Part shown: positions 10,357 through 20,269 of the stretch, one piece after another
Layout of the letters: every line of letters begins with the position of its first letter
Numbering within the stretch: the first letter of the stretch is position 1
Assembly (NCBI GenBank): GCA_028751875.1
Contig: CM054153.1
Location: 26,187,310 to 26,251,309 of the forward strand
DNA length: 64,000 nucleotides
Source of the DNA: Rapana venosa
Taxonomy: Eukaryota > Mollusca > Gastropoda > Neogastropoda > Muricidae
Direction of reading: 5' to 3'
The notes under the pieces: model-generated
What the model was told of the DNA's origin: nothing
Databases searched by the model: none
What the model saw: only the letters and a program-made list of their open reading frames with translations
Program-made: the position numbers and the translations under genes

Positions 10357-12178
10357 TAGCGCCCAGACCACCACTCATGGTCTAATGGATGGGGGTAAAA
10401 GTTTCGGGCCCAAACGGGATTCGAACCACCGCACACTTCCGACCCGGACTTTTCGCTTTCTAGACAGGCGCGTTACCTCTAGACCACCGATCCACTCCAC
10501 CCCGTTCCCTTCAGCTCTGCGCAAGATACTTGTGCTTTCAAACACCCACATTCCGCCCGTAGGGGGGGGGGGGGGGGTGCCAGGCGTGTCAGTATATAAG
10601 TGGCAACCCCACCTTCTGGAAATTCTATGCTAGGAATTCCCTCTTTTCTATCCCTCTTTTCTTTCTACCATATTCCTCTTCTTCCTGTCATCTCCTTCTT
10701 GTCTATTTTCTGCCTTCTTGGTCCAATCTCCTGCCCCCCCCCCCCCCCCCCCCCTTCTTTTTTACCCAAGAAAGACTTGAAAGATAACAATTCTCTCCCA
10801 TGCCGAAGTCGGATGCGCTGGGCCTGATTTGTCAGGCGCTTAACGGCAGCGTGACGCATTTTTGCTCATATGACAGGCAACACTAATAGTTGCTGTGTTG
10901 GCCTTCGGCGAGGAAGACGAAGAGGAAGAAGAAGAAGAAGAAGAAGAAGAAGAAACGCCCTGATTCAAACCAACCACTGTTGGCCGTCACTCTTTCTCTA
11001 GTTCTGGTCCATCCACGAAATAAAACAAATTAAGAAGCTGGATAAGTTAACACTGTAGAATGAGCTCCTTTCCCTGCGGCTGGCTTCTTATCCTCCGAAC
11101 GTGGGAGGGGACGGGATAGCCTGGTGGTTAGAGTGATGCGCTCGTGATCTGCTGACCCGGGTTCGAATCTCGTTCAAGAGGATTTTTCCCTCTGGAGTTA
11201 ACATCAATGCCGACTTCACTCTCCCCCTTAAAAGTCCTTCGGATGAGACTATAAACCGAGGTCCTGTGTGAGAGCGTTCGCACAGTACAACATCTTGCGC
11301 GCACTTTAAAACCCATTCCGCTTTTTTGGAAGAGTAAGGCCATTGTGTGCCGGTAACAAAATTGACAAAACTGCATACACACAGGGACTGGATTTTTAAA
11401 AAAGTAAGGCCATTGTGTGCCGGTTGGGAACGGATGACAAAATTGACAAAAACTGCAAACACACGAGGACTGGATGTAAAAAAAAAAAATTTATAAAGCA
11501 CACGAATACTTAATATTCCATTACCCTCGAAATAAGATTTCAAAATGAAAATCAAAAAAAAAATTTCTAATGGGTCGGCAGTGACCCAGGCAAGTACAGC
11601 GAGGCAGCCAGCTGTGCCATCAACGTGACCAGAGCTTGTTACGATCCGGACGGCACCCGCAATGTCGTCATGAACACCGATGACGTCATCGCCGGCATGA
11701 AAGTGCTCTGTGACAAGAGGCAAGGTGGGTGGTGACACCCCCCCCCTTCTTCCCCCCCCCCCCCCATCCCTCCTCTCCGTCCCCCCTCCCCCCCCCCCCC
11801 CCCTCCCCCCCAATTTTGTTTGTTTTTTTCGAAAAGCAGTCTTGTTTGTTTCTGCCTGTCTGTATTTTGTCTGTATAGATCTATGTCTGTTCACATCTTT
11901 CTCTTTACTCTTTATTTTCATGTCCTTGTGTACCAGCCTCCTTGTGATGCGATTCGATCTGTTCTGTCTAGTATTCTGTATTCAGTTTTTATTCTTTTAT
12001 TTTATTCTTTTAAAAAAATTTGTTTCGAGGATAATGGAATAAGCGCTCATGTGCTTGCTTTTATTTTTTATTTTTTATTCATCTAGTCCCCTGTGTGTGT
12101 GTGTGTGCGTTTTGGTCAATTTTGTCATCCGTTCCCAGTACAGGATGTGAATGGATCTGTGTGTTGGGGGAGTGGTGT

Positions 12179-12209
<31 letters not shown>

Positions 12210-12224
12210 GGGGGGTTGCGTGTG

Positions 12225-12277
<53 letters not shown>

Positions 12278-12381
12278 GTCGTTGTGTCTAAAGCAGACTT
12301 AACTGGAGCTAAGACACGTATGGAATTATTTAAATGTGTAATTATGACTATATAAACCACATACATTTACACACACACACA

Positions 12382-12424
<43 letters not shown>

Positions 12425-13226
12425 TATTATATAAAATATAATATAATAAAAATTATAATTATATACCTGCATGATATAAAATTAACAATGCAATTCACAC
12501 ACACCACACACACACACCACTACCAACACCACACACCACCAACACAAACCACACCACCAACAAAAACAACCACATTACATTACACACAACCCCTTCTCCC
12601 CATTACCCACCCACAACACAACATACATAACACCTGATAATCTAGTCATGTCTCTTTCGCTCATCAGGGGAGGGACATCCCGTCTAATGGTTAGAACATT
12701 GCGCTCGCAATCCGACGACCCGGGTTCGATTCCCGTTCAAGGGGGATATTTTCCCCTGGAGTTTAACATCAGTGCAGACTCCACTCTCCCCAAAAAGTCC
12801 TTCGGGTGAGACTAATAAACCGAGACCCCGTGTGCGGCGAACGCACGCAGAACATCTTGCAGCACACGTAAAATCCTGTTCCCGCTTCTCGTAAAAGAGT
12901 AGGCCATTGTGTGCCGGTGGGAACAGACGACAAAATGGACAAAACCGCAAACACACGGGGACAGGATGTCAACCAAAAAAACCCCCCAAAACAACAACAC
13001 ATAAGCGCTTATTCCATTATCCTCGATTATAAAAGAAAAACAAGAAAGAAGGAAAGAAAAGGCTGGACTGGTTTCTGGTTTCTGTTCTCCCTACACCCTC
13101 CTGCTGCAGAGGTGGACATGGAGTGCTTCAAGCACTTCTACGTGATGGTGGAGGAGTGCAGCAAATACCACCGGGCCAGAAACGCCCCCTCAGGCTCCTC
13201 CGACCCCCGCTACAGCATCTGCGCGT

Positions 13227-13259
<33 letters not shown>

Positions 13260-14386
13260 GAGGGGGTGAGTATGTGTGTGTGTGTGTGTGGGGGGGGGGG
13301 GGGTGTAGTGTGGGGTGTGAGAGTGTGTAGTGTGTGCGTGTGGGGGGGGGGGGGGGGGGTGGTGGGAGTAGGTGTGAGTGTGTGTGTGTGTGTGTGTAAG
13401 TGGGAGTGGGTGGGTGAGTTGTGATGTGTGTGTAGTGTGTGTGTGTGTGAGAGGGGTGTGTAGTGTGTGTGTGAGTGAATGTGTGTGTGTGTGGGTGTTA
13501 TGTGTGAGTGTGTGTGTGAAGGTGTGTGTGAGTGTGTGTGTAGTGTGTGTGTGAGTGTGGTGTGAGTGTGTGTGTGTGTGTGTGTGTAGTGTGTTGTGTG
13601 GTGTGTGTGTGGTGTGTGTAGTGAGTGTGTGTGTAGTGAGTGGTGTGTGTGAGGTGTGTGTAGTGTGTGTGTGGTAAATGTGTTGTTGTGGGTATACGTG
13701 TGAGTGTGTGTGTTGTGAGTGTGTGTGTGTGTGTGTAGTGTGTGTGTGGTGTGTGTGTGTAGTGAGTGTGTGTGTGTGTGTGAGTGTGTGTGTGTGTGAA
13801 TGTGTTGTGTGTGTGTGGGTGGGTGTGTGGGTGTGTAGGTGTGAGTGTGTGTGGGTGGGTTGTGAGTGTGTGTGTAGTGTGAGTGTGTGTGAGTGTAGTA
13901 TGTGTGTGAGTGTAGTATGTGTGTGTGAGTGTGTGTGTAGTATGTGTGTGTGAGTGTGTGTGAGTGTGTGTGTAGTATGTGTGTGAGGAGTGTGAGTGGA
14001 GTTGATTGTGTGTGTAGTATGTGTGTGTGTGAGTGTGAGTGAGTGTGTGCGTAGTGTGTGTGTGTGAGTGAGTGTGTGTGAGTGTGTGTGTGTGTAGTAT
14101 GTGTGAGTGGTGTGAGGTGAGTGTGTGTGTGTGAGTGTGTGTGTCTGTGTCTGTGCATAAATTTGATATCTGTTCATCCTAATGTTTGTGGAATGTTGCA
14201 TGTCTATAATTGATTTGAGTGCAACAGCGCTTTGATTTGTTTGCTTTTACATGGTTAAGTGCTATAATATAAATTCTATACGTCATCATCGTCGTCGTCG
14301 CTATCATCGACGTCGTCATCATCATTATCATCATTGTGATGATGATGCTTATTATTATTATTATTATTGGTGGTGGTGGTGTTTAT

Positions 14387-14424
<38 letters not shown>

Positions 14425-16887
14425 TATTATTATTATTATTATCATTATCGTCTTATTATTATTATTATTATTATTGGTGTTGTTGTTGTTTCTTTATATT
14501 ATCATTATTATCATCATCATCGTCGTCATCACTATCACTGTTGTAGTTGTATATAAATAATAATAATTATTATTATTGGTGGTGGTGTTATTATCATCAT
14601 CATCATCATCATCATCATCGTCATTATGATCATTATTTTTTTTTTTTTTATTATCATTATTATTATCATTATTATTATTTTTGTTTCTTTATATCATCAT
14701 CATCATCATCGTCACATCATCACCACTACTACTATCATTGTTGTAGTAGCTGTATCCTCATAGTAAAAAAAAAGGGGGGGGTGGCATGAAGGGCGGCAGT
14801 GGCGGGTGGTCAGCTGGTCAGCTGCTGTGTCTGGCCCTGTTGCAGGGTGGAGGACATCCACTACGACTGCATGGAGGCTCTGATGACCCCCATGTGCGGG
14901 GTCAACACCACCCACGTCTTCCTGGACCAAAGTCAGTACAACCAGGACTCCTGGGGGGTTGGGAGGGGGGTTGAGGGGGAGGGTACGGGGGGGAGGGGGG
15001 GGGGGGAGAGAGGTCCTTCTTCTTCTGTCTGTTGTTTGCTGATGTTCCCCTATGAGAGGGGTTTTTGTGGGTTGTGGTTGGTTGGTGGTTGGTGGTATGG
15101 TGGTAGGTGGTGGTGGTGAGTGGTGGGAGTGGTGGTGGTGGTGGTAAGGGTGGTGGAGTGGTGGTGGTGTGGTGTTGGTGATGGTGGTGGTGTGTGGTGG
15201 GAATGGTGGTGGTGGTGTGCGTGGGGTGTGGTGTGGTTGTGGTGGTGGTGTGTGGTGGGGGTGTGGTTGGAGTGGTGGTGGTGGTGGTGTGGTGGTGGTG
15301 GTGTGGTGGTGGGGGGTGTGGTGGAGTGGTGGTGGTGGTGCGGTGGTGGTGGTGAGTGGTGGTGGTGGTGGGGTGTGGTGGGAGTGGTGGTGGTGGTGGG
15401 GTGGTGGGAGTGGTGGTGGTGGTGTGGTGGTGTGGTGTGGTGGTGGTGGTGGTGGGGTGGTGGTGGTGAGTGGTGGTGAGTGTGGTGGGGTGTGGTGGGG
15501 TGGTGGTGGTGGTGGGGTGTGTAGTGGAGTGGTGGTGGTGGTGGGGTGTTGGTGGTGAGTGGTGGTGGTGGTGGGGGGTGGTGGGAGTGTTGTGGTGGTG
15601 TGGTGGTTGGTGGTGTGGTGGTGGTGGTGGATGGGGTTGGTGGTGGTGGAGTGGTGGTGATGTGGTGGTGGGGTGTGTGGTAGGGTGGTGGTGGTGGGGT
15701 TGTGGTGGGAGTGTGGTGGTGGTGGTGGGTGTGGTGGTGTGGTGGTGGTGGTGGTGTGTGTGGTGGCGGGTGTGGTGAGAGTGGTGGTGGTGTGGTGGTG
15801 GGGTGTGGTGGGAGTGGTGGTGGTGGGGTGTGTGTGTGGTGGTGTGTGTGGTGGAGGTGGTGGTGGTGGTGTGGTGTGGGTAGTGGTGGTGGTGGTGTGG
15901 TGGTGGTGGTGGGGGTGTGGTGGTGTGGTGTTTGGGTGTGGGTGTTGGTATGGTGTGGTCTGTGTGTGGTGTGTGTTGGTGTGGTGGTGGTGGTTGGGTG
16001 GTGTGGTGTCATGTATGGTGGTGGTGGGGTTGGTGGAAGTGGTGGTGTGGGTTGGTGGTTTGTGTGTGTGTGGTGGGAGTGGTGGTGTGGTGGTGGTGTG
16101 GTGTTTGGGTTGGGTGTGGTTGGTGTGGTGTGCGTGTGGTGTTGGTGTGGTGGTGGTGTGTGGTAAAGGTGTGGTGAGCTGTATCTGTGCTCTGGTGTAA
16201 TTGATCTTGTCAGCCTACCGACCGACCAAAGAAACAACTAACAACCAACCTACCAACTGACCAACCAATGAACCAACCAAACAATCAACCAACCAGCCTA
16301 CTGACCAACCAGTCAGCCACAAGTCAGTCAGCCAAGCAATTAAACATCGATTCACCAACTAACCGACAAACCTATCAATCCATCCACCCATCCACCCACC
16401 CATTCATCCATGACCCTATCCATCCATCCATCCATTCATGACCCTATCCATCCATCCACCACACATCTATGCACCTATCCACCAATCCATCCATGCAGCT
16501 ATCATCCATCCATCCACCTATCCAACAATCCACCCCCCATCCATCCATGCACTTATCCATCCACCCACCTATCCATCCACTATCCATCCATCCATCTACC
16601 CATGCACAAACCACCACCCCCCACCCACCCCACCCAACCCACCTCCCACCCCAAAAACCAGTCAGTCCGCGAAACTGGAACTCTCTACCCTTCTGGTTTC
16701 AGTGGACAACTACACCATCACCCCAGCCTGTGTCAACGGCTACAAGCCTTCCCGCCAACGCACCCGTTACTTCGCCACCCTCAACACCGAGAGCGACGAC
16801 AGCGGCTCCGAAAGGCTGGCCTCCCTCCTCCCTCCTCTCTCCCTCCTCCTCCTCTCCCTGGCCACTGGGGTCCAGTGGCTATGGTGA
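4711..16887 (+). CDS. Secreted, cysteine-rich, probably GPI-anchored protein (six coding exons, 259 aa)
   Basis: Coding parts are 4711-4732, 8491-8719, 11582-11724, 13110-13224, 14846-14931 and 16703-16887. All junctions are GT-AG and the phases sum to an uninterrupted 780-nt frame. The protein starts MKGFLCLG, followed by a Leu-rich core ending in a PSLA/QEC-type signal cleavage region near residue 29. The mature part has twelve cysteines, possibly six disulfides, and N-glycosylation sequons NVT, NTT and NYT. The last 25 or so residues are hydrophobic (LLPPLSLLLLSLATG) and follow a small-residue SDDSGS region, the usual layout of a GPI-attachment signal. I do not recognise the cysteine pattern as a named family. 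A surface-attached extracellular role is inferred; the ligand is unknown. A candidate poly(A) signal AATAAA lies at 17413-17418, followed by T/GT-rich sequence. Confidence 0.8.
4720..5030. repeat. 104-bp tandem triplication including the exon-1 splice donor
   Basis: The unit starts at the exon's TTCCTTTGCCTTG/GTAAGTAAG and recurs at offsets of exactly 104 bp (anchor TCCTTTGCCT at 4721, 4825 and 4929). It is nearly identical in the first two copies and slightly diverged and truncated at the end of the third. Copies 2 and 3 carry the last codons and the donor but no ATG. Confidence 0.9.
5110..5420. repeat. (CA)n / (CAACA)n microsatellite
   Basis: A long interrupted CA array with CAACACAA variants in intron 1 of the GPI-protein gene. 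His/Thr-rich reading frames here are artefacts. Confidence 0.95.
5421..5719. other. Intronic sequence, nothing recognised
   Basis: Normal-complexity intron 1 sequence between microsatellites. No coding or repeat signal was identified. Confidence 0.4.
5720..6086. repeat. (GATA)n followed by CA/CG-rich microsatellite
   Basis: GATA repeat at 5720-5757, then 5831-6086 of CACG/CACA alternating purine-pyrimidine sequence, interrupted by a short CT run near 6032. The alternating purine-pyrimidine block is a potential Z-DNA former. Confidence 0.85.
6087..7240. repeat. Intron 1: GT run, A- and T-rich patches and poly-C
   Basis: A GT microsatellite lies at 6430-6497, T-runs near 6729-6745 and 6810, and a poly-C block at 7080-7143. 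The remaining sequence is AT-rich with no recognisable gene. Confidence 0.6.
7241..7536. repeat. (TATG)n microsatellite split by a 42-bp cassette
   Basis: TATG repeats occupy 7245-7320 and 7366-7530. Between them, 7323-7364 is a non-repetitive cassette that recurs elsewhere in the window, always beside microsatellites. Confidence 0.9.
7323..7364 (+). repeat. Microsatellite-linked cassette G, copy 1
   Basis: The block begins GTCTTCAATTTTACGTCTG and ends AAGTGATATTAGACG. Related copies occur at 7697-7733, 7926-7965, 25921-25962, 41351-41388, 41503-41540 and 49517-49553. All but the last sit directly against TATG, GT or CA repeats. Confidence 0.8.
7640..7969. repeat. CA/CG microsatellites with two cassette G copies and a SINE-A 3' fragment
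   Basis: CA and CG runs alternate with reverse cassette G copies at 7697-7733 and 7926-7965. At 7750-7858 a 5'-truncated plus-strand SINE-A tail (from GAGGGAGAGGAGATGG to CTTTTAC) is embedded. It is followed by a perfect CA run at 7858-7911. Confidence 0.8.
7970..8470. repeat. C-rich (CCA/CAC)n tract filling the end of intron 1
   Basis: About 500 bp of almost pure C and A on the plus strand, hence G/T on the other. It includes a 24-25 bp CACCAACACCACCCC-type repeat at 8280-8375. It runs up to the exon 2 acceptor at 8490. Confidence 0.9.
8491..8719 (+). CDS. GPI-protein gene, exon 2
   Basis: Acceptor CCGGGACAG/GTTTTCC and donor TGCAG/GTACTT. It encodes the Leu-rich hydrophobic core of the signal peptide, the first cysteines (QEC, KAC) and an alpha-helical-looking stretch with HC at its end. 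GC-rich codon use contrasts sharply with the surrounding introns and supports a real exon. Confidence 0.8.
8780..8875 (-). repeat. SINE-B 3' tail module F
   Basis: The minus strand reads GCGCTTTGATTTGTTGCTTT ... AGCGCTATATAAAT, which is the 3' end of SINE-B. It stands alone, immediately before a SINE-A. Confidence 0.75.
8876..9160 (-). mobile_element. SINE-A, full length
   Basis: Reverse copy with all modules: TAAAGG tail, body, 5S-like block and tRNA-like head ending in ATCCCGTCCC. It lies between two copies of module F in the same orientation, so no short target-site duplication is visible. Confidence 0.85.
9165..9566 (-). mobile_element. SINE-B2, near full length
   Basis: Read on the minus strand, this copy has a tRNA-like head (GGTGGCAGGATGGTTAAGACG type, B box GGGTTCGATTCC), the shared body with TCCTTCGGATGAGACTATAA, the GTGTGCCGGTGGGAGC segment, an A-rich link and the F tail at 9172-9225. 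It matches the plus-strand copy at 59806-60235 across its length. Confidence 0.8.
9571..9632 (-). mobile_element. SINE-A head fragment
   Basis: Only the tRNA-like 5' part of SINE-A on the minus strand (GGAAAGCGAGTGCTCCGACC followed by GAGCTATCC). The rest is missing. Confidence 0.7.
9861..9968 (+). mobile_element. SINE-A head-only copy (tRNA-like plus 5S-like part)
   Basis: The copy begins GGGGACGGGATAGCTCAGTGG and stops right after the 5S-like block (GCCTTGGCTT). It then goes straight into a T-rich stretch and a SINE-B 3' piece (9985-10050). The body and tail of SINE-A are absent. Confidence 0.8.
10065..10962. mobile_element. Composite element D-E, about 900 bp
   Basis: The D half (10065-10500) is read on the minus strand. 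It has a tRNA-like head with A box TGGTCTAGAGG and B box GGTTCGAATCC, the shared central domain near 10325-10360, and a TAAA-type tail. The E half (10500-10962) runs the other way and ends in a GAA-repeat tail. The same D-E order, including the linker, recurs at 47570-48515, so D-E appears to move or to have been copied as one unit. It lies in intron 2 of the GPI-protein gene. Confidence 0.7.
11106..11545 (+). mobile_element. SINE-B with internal tandem duplication
   Basis: The head has A box TAGCCTGGTGG and B box GGGTTCGAATC, followed by the standard body. A segment of about 75 bp (AAGGCCATTGTGTGCCGG to GGACTGGAT) is present twice, at about 11325-11395 and 11403-11476. The tail reads ATATTCCATTACCCTCGA. 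Confidence 0.85.
11582..11724 (+). CDS. GPI-protein gene, exon 3
   Basis: Encodes the segment with cysteines SC, AC and LC and the sequon INVT. The acceptor TCGGCAG/TGACC has a weak pyrimidine tract; the donor GCAAG/GTGGGT is good. Phase 2 in and phase 1 out agree with both neighbours. Gene exon and SINE-B are only about 35 bp apart. Confidence 0.75.
11725..12024. repeat. Poly-C / CCCCTCC tract and T-rich intronic sequence
   Basis: C-runs at about 11738-11812 immediately follow the exon 3 donor. The rest is T-rich with no gene. Confidence 0.7.
12025..12665. repeat. SINE-B 3' fragment, GT/G run, (AT)n and CA-rich tract
   Basis: Positions 12025-12150 are a minus-strand SINE-B end (GAGGATAATGGAATAAGCGC). 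This is followed by GT and poly-G at 12170-12273, (AT)n at 12382-12428 and a CA/CCA tract at 12496-12620. Confidence 0.75.
12667..13030 (+). mobile_element. SINE-B, near full length
   Basis: tRNA-like head with B box GGGTTCGATTCC, then the CCCTGGAGTTTAACATCAG segment, the shared GGGTGAGACTAATAAACCGAG domain, the CATTGTGTGCCGGTGGG segment, and an end at CCATTATCCTCGA. Lies in intron 3. Confidence 0.85.
13110..13224 (+). CDS. GPI-protein gene, exon 4
   Basis: Acceptor CTGCTGCAG/AGGTGG and donor CTGCGC/GTGAGTG, both strong. It encodes EVDMECFKHF onward with cysteines EC, EC and IC. The donor opens directly into the GT-rich array of intron 4. Confidence 0.85.
13225..14155. repeat. GT-rich array filling intron 4
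   Basis: About 930 bp of TGTG, GTGAG, GTAG and G-run variants. C is nearly absent on the coding strand. It contains no coding signal. Confidence 0.95.
14225..14770 (+). repeat. SINE tail module F followed by (ATC/ATT/GGT)n arrays
   Basis: Positions 14233-14282 match the SINE-B 3' tail (AGCGCTTTGATTTGTTTGC ... ATATAAATTC). They pass directly into CATC and then ATT/ATC trinucleotide arrays up to 14770. Tyr/His- or Ile-rich frames are artefacts. Confidence 0.85.
14846..14931 (+). CDS. GPI-protein gene, exon 5
   Basis: Acceptor CTGTTGCAG/GGTGG. The donor CCAAA/GTCAGT is slightly weak. Encodes VEDIHYDCMEAL onward with cysteines DC and MC and the sequon VNTT. Confidence 0.8.
14932..16702. repeat. 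Intron 5: (GGT)n array and CCAA/CCATC repeats
   Basis: Positions 15060-16190 are about 1.1 kb of GGT-rich sequence with almost no C or A on the coding strand. Positions 16205-16380 are CCAACCAA-type repeats and 16380-16620 are CCATC-type repeats. A normal pyrimidine tract and CAG precede exon 6. Confidence 0.95.
16703..16887 (+). CDS. GPI-protein gene, last exon with GPI-signal-like tail
   Basis: Acceptor TTCTGGTTTCAG/TGGACA, stop TGA at 16885-16887. It encodes the twelfth cysteine (PAC), the sequon DNYT, a Ser/Asp/Gly spacer, and a final hydrophobic segment ending GVQWLW. There is no charged cytoplasmic tail after this segment, which favours a GPI signal over a stable transmembrane anchor. 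Confidence 0.8.
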
Positions 16888-19726
16888 TGGGTGAGATGCT
16901 GGTTACGTGGAGTTCGATTCCCGTTCAAGTTCGTGGGTGGATGGGTGGGTGCAGTGTAAGGAAGTTGACATGATTAACAAAAATACAAAAAAGTGGGATC
17001 CCAAAGACATTCAACGCTTTTTGAGTGCTTTTGGTAGTAACAGTATTCCATAGGTGAGTACTGTGATATACTGAAAGGGCTTTATTGTAAATGATAATTT
17101 ACTCCCCCTTCTCCTTCTAGACTTCATTCACCAAACAAAATAACAACTATAAGAACATGAATACTTTAATAACATGAACAATATACTAGGCGACATTAAT
17201 TTTGTATAGTGATACAAAGGGGAGAAAAAAAACCCCACATTGTTGATACTTAGTTTATGGTAACAAACACTTTGTTTTTCTTTCTTTTTTTAAATCATAG
17301 TAATGTTTCTCCTTTTTCCCCCCTAGTTATGGCCTTTACTTTGATTAATTGTGTTTGTTTTATTTTCCTTGGTTTTTTTATAAAGAATAGATACATTTGA
17401 AAATAAGAAGCAAATAAAATAGCTTCTTTTGTTGCTTTTGTTTTTTTGGTTGAGATTTTTTGTTTTTTGTTGGGTGTTGTTTTTTTTATTGTTTTTTTTT
17501 TTTTTTGGGGGGGGGGTCTTATGACTAAGGGCTCAAGGTCTGGTTTATCATCTTTTCTGTATGTAAAATGGGGAGTAATTTTCGTTGTGGGAAGAACTTG
17601 ATACCCATGAACAAGAATCGCTATTTCGTTGCAGACTTGAATGTGTGACTTTCTTTATATGAATTCATAATTCTGTCACCTCTTGATGCTATCAGCCTAT
17701 AATCGAATGTACATGTCAATGATACTATGGGAAAATAACTTGATGTACAATACATGATCGTGTTCTTTTACTATGCGAAAACACTCTTTTTACCACGAAA
17801 AGAGAATATCTGTACCGAACTGTTCTCGTGGAATCAATAATGATATGAAGCACACATTCTCGTTTTTTTAAAGTACTTTTGATGGTAACAGTATTCCATA
17901 GTTGAGTAATGTAATAATATATTGAAATGACTTTACTGTAAATGATAATTTTTATAATTTTTTTGTTTTACTTGTATGAAGAGGTATATAAAAAAAGTAT
18001 AATTATTGAACGAGCAAATACATACTACGGTGTGTGGAATAATCGTATCAAAGCAGGTAATATTTGTTACTGTATTAAATTTTGGAATATGTATTTTTTC
18101 CACTAAGAAAAAGGATTCCTTTAATTTGTTATCACACTGTTATCTTGACACACCCAAAACTGGATGGGCAGCGTCAAAACTAAAATATAATAACAAAATG
18201 TATGCTGTTCTGTTCATCAAATTTAATAATACTCACCGATCTTCCCAGATAAAGTTGTAATTTGGTTTTAGACGCTAAAATACTTCCATACTCTGCCTCA
18301 CATCTGGAAAAGGAGGTGCATTATTAAAAAGAAGAAAATGAAGACATAGCATTTTGATGATGAAAATAAAATGTTTCCCGTGTGAATCTATGTATGTCTA
18401 AATGAAAGTAATAAACTTGAGGTGACCGTTAATATCAGTAATAAAGGTAAGCAAAATATTGATAAATATATTATTTGTACTTTTGCAGCAGACCGTACAA
18501 TATAAATTGACAGTACCTGAATATTGGCAACACTTCTTTGGCCTCTATAATAAAAGAAGAAGAAAAAGCTGATATATAAGATCAGTTCGCTTTTGATCAC
18601 TCACATCATATATATACATCCCTGAATATTCTGACTCAGCGGAAGAAGAAAAAATCAGGAATTGTGCCGTAAACATGTAGTAGCACGAGCATGTAACCAT
18701 ACCCCCTGTAGCGGTATGGCACTTTTGATAAAGGCATATTATACAAACGCTACGTATGCAGTCATTGAAAGCTTTTGCAACATCCATTGCCTGTCGTATA
18801 ATTATTGCCTAATCTTTTTTCCTTTTTATTTGCTGATACTCAAACCCTGATTTTTGCTGATTTTTTTTCTTTCCTTGTTTAAAGTCCCATTCCCATTGTC
18901 CAATTCCCACTTTTATAAACAAATGAGGAAGAAGAAAAAATCCCAAATGATAACGCACCTAGAGTCAGCTGCAGTTGACGATTGTTCTTGGCTTGTTTTC
19001 GTGGAGGTTGTGCGATTATTTATGCGAGCGTTGTTTTCTTATCATTTTGTTGTAGGGGATAAAGCGTTGGTTACAAAAGAAGCCTATCTTTAGTGAAGGC
19101 GTTACCAGCTACACAACACTGACTGGTGGTAACAGAGCTACAAGTATAGACAGACCCTCTGCTTGCGCCTTTCAGGGAGGCAAGCTTTATGACGACATAA
19201 AGCAAGGCGAACAATACCTGCAGGGTTTTGTTTTTCGGGTTTTGTTTTACTTTGCTTTGTTTTTTAATTAAGATCACACAGTATGTGCGCTTCTTGACAA
19301 GGCTGTACATTTTCCCCCCGGACTTCTTCGGTTTAAATCATCTATTTTTTCCCCTTCAATCGATCGTTTAAATGGTTGGATGTTTTGTTTTGTTTTGTGT
19401 ATGTCGCTGTTGTTTTTCTTCCCCCAAATGCAGTAAAATCACCATGGATCAGGTAGCAATGATTTTGAAAGTTGGATTCAGGTGTGTTGACGCTAATTTT
19501 AGGTGTTTTATGCTGTTTTGTTTGTATATGTTTCATTTTATTTTTTTGTTTTTCTTATTGAAACTGAACTGACTTCATTTTTATGATTACAAAGTCATTT
19601 CAGTTTGTTTTGTAGTGAATCAAATTTATTTAAGAGGGGCTTTTCTTTGGTGATTTTTTTTTCAAATATTTTTCATGTGTAGCATCTTTGATAAAATAGT
19701 TTTGGGATTTCAATGAAAAAACAGTA
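16888..19726. other. 3' UTR candidate and AT-rich spacer without recognised genes
   Basis: The 3' UTR may end after AATAAA at 17413-17418. Beyond it is AT-rich, unique-looking sequence. A segment at about 17018-17103 is repeated imperfectly at about 17868-17958 (shared phrases AACAGTATTCCATAG and GTAAATGATAATTT). No splice-compatible coding exon was found. Confidence 0.5.
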
Positions 19727-20014
19727 GGTAAAGGTGTCCCATAACCTATGTGGTCGTAGGGGAGCGAGGCGTCAGAGACCTCAACTTCTCTAGGGACCAG
19801 CATATTGAGGGCGGCGCCCATCTCCTCTCCCTCGCTGCTTTTTCTTCCCTGACCCTCAAGAGGCAGGTAGCCATTTATAGCTGGGTGAACTGGGGGACTA
19901 TACTTGAAGCCAAGGCGCACAAACGGTCACCCATCCAAGTGGTAACCACGCTCGACGCTGCTTAACTTGGCTGGGGGAAAGCGAGTGCTCTGACCACTGA
20001 GCTATCCCGTCCCC
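19727..20014 (-). mobile_element. SINE-A, full length
   Basis: All modules are present in reverse: tail GGTAAAGGTG, body, 5S-like block, and tRNA-like head ending GCTATCCCGTCCCC. No confident target-site duplication is visible. Confidence 0.85.
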
Positions 20015-20269
20015 AGTAAACAATGGAAAAAGAACTACTTTTGCTCACAAGCCGAAAATATCAAGGAAACTGTTGCAAGGTGTTAGCCTCCTCAAACATG
20101 AGGTGACCGTTTGTTCACTTGAGTAAATATCATATACTGCTCAGAAAAAGTTAAGAATGGCTTTTGTTATGACAGAAACTGCACTGGACAACCGTAATGT
20201 AAGGCATAGATAGATAAAATAACGCATGCTTTGGAATGAAAGCGTTCATCTGTCATTTAATTTTAGTGT

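Noticed and set aside
11690..11724. A frameshift in exon 3 of the GPI-protein gene near an A run
   Set aside because: With the A run read as AAA, the six exons sum to an exact multiple of three and keep the cysteine pattern, so I see no good reason to claim a break.
13128..14201. His/Thr-rich frame of over 300 codons on the minus strand
   Set aside because: Translation of the GT-rich intron of the GPI-protein gene; the real coding signal is the short plus-strand exon at 13110-13224.
15050..16237. Pro/His/Thr-rich frame of nearly 400 codons on the minus strand
   Set aside because: Translation of the GGT array in intron 5; no homology or start context.
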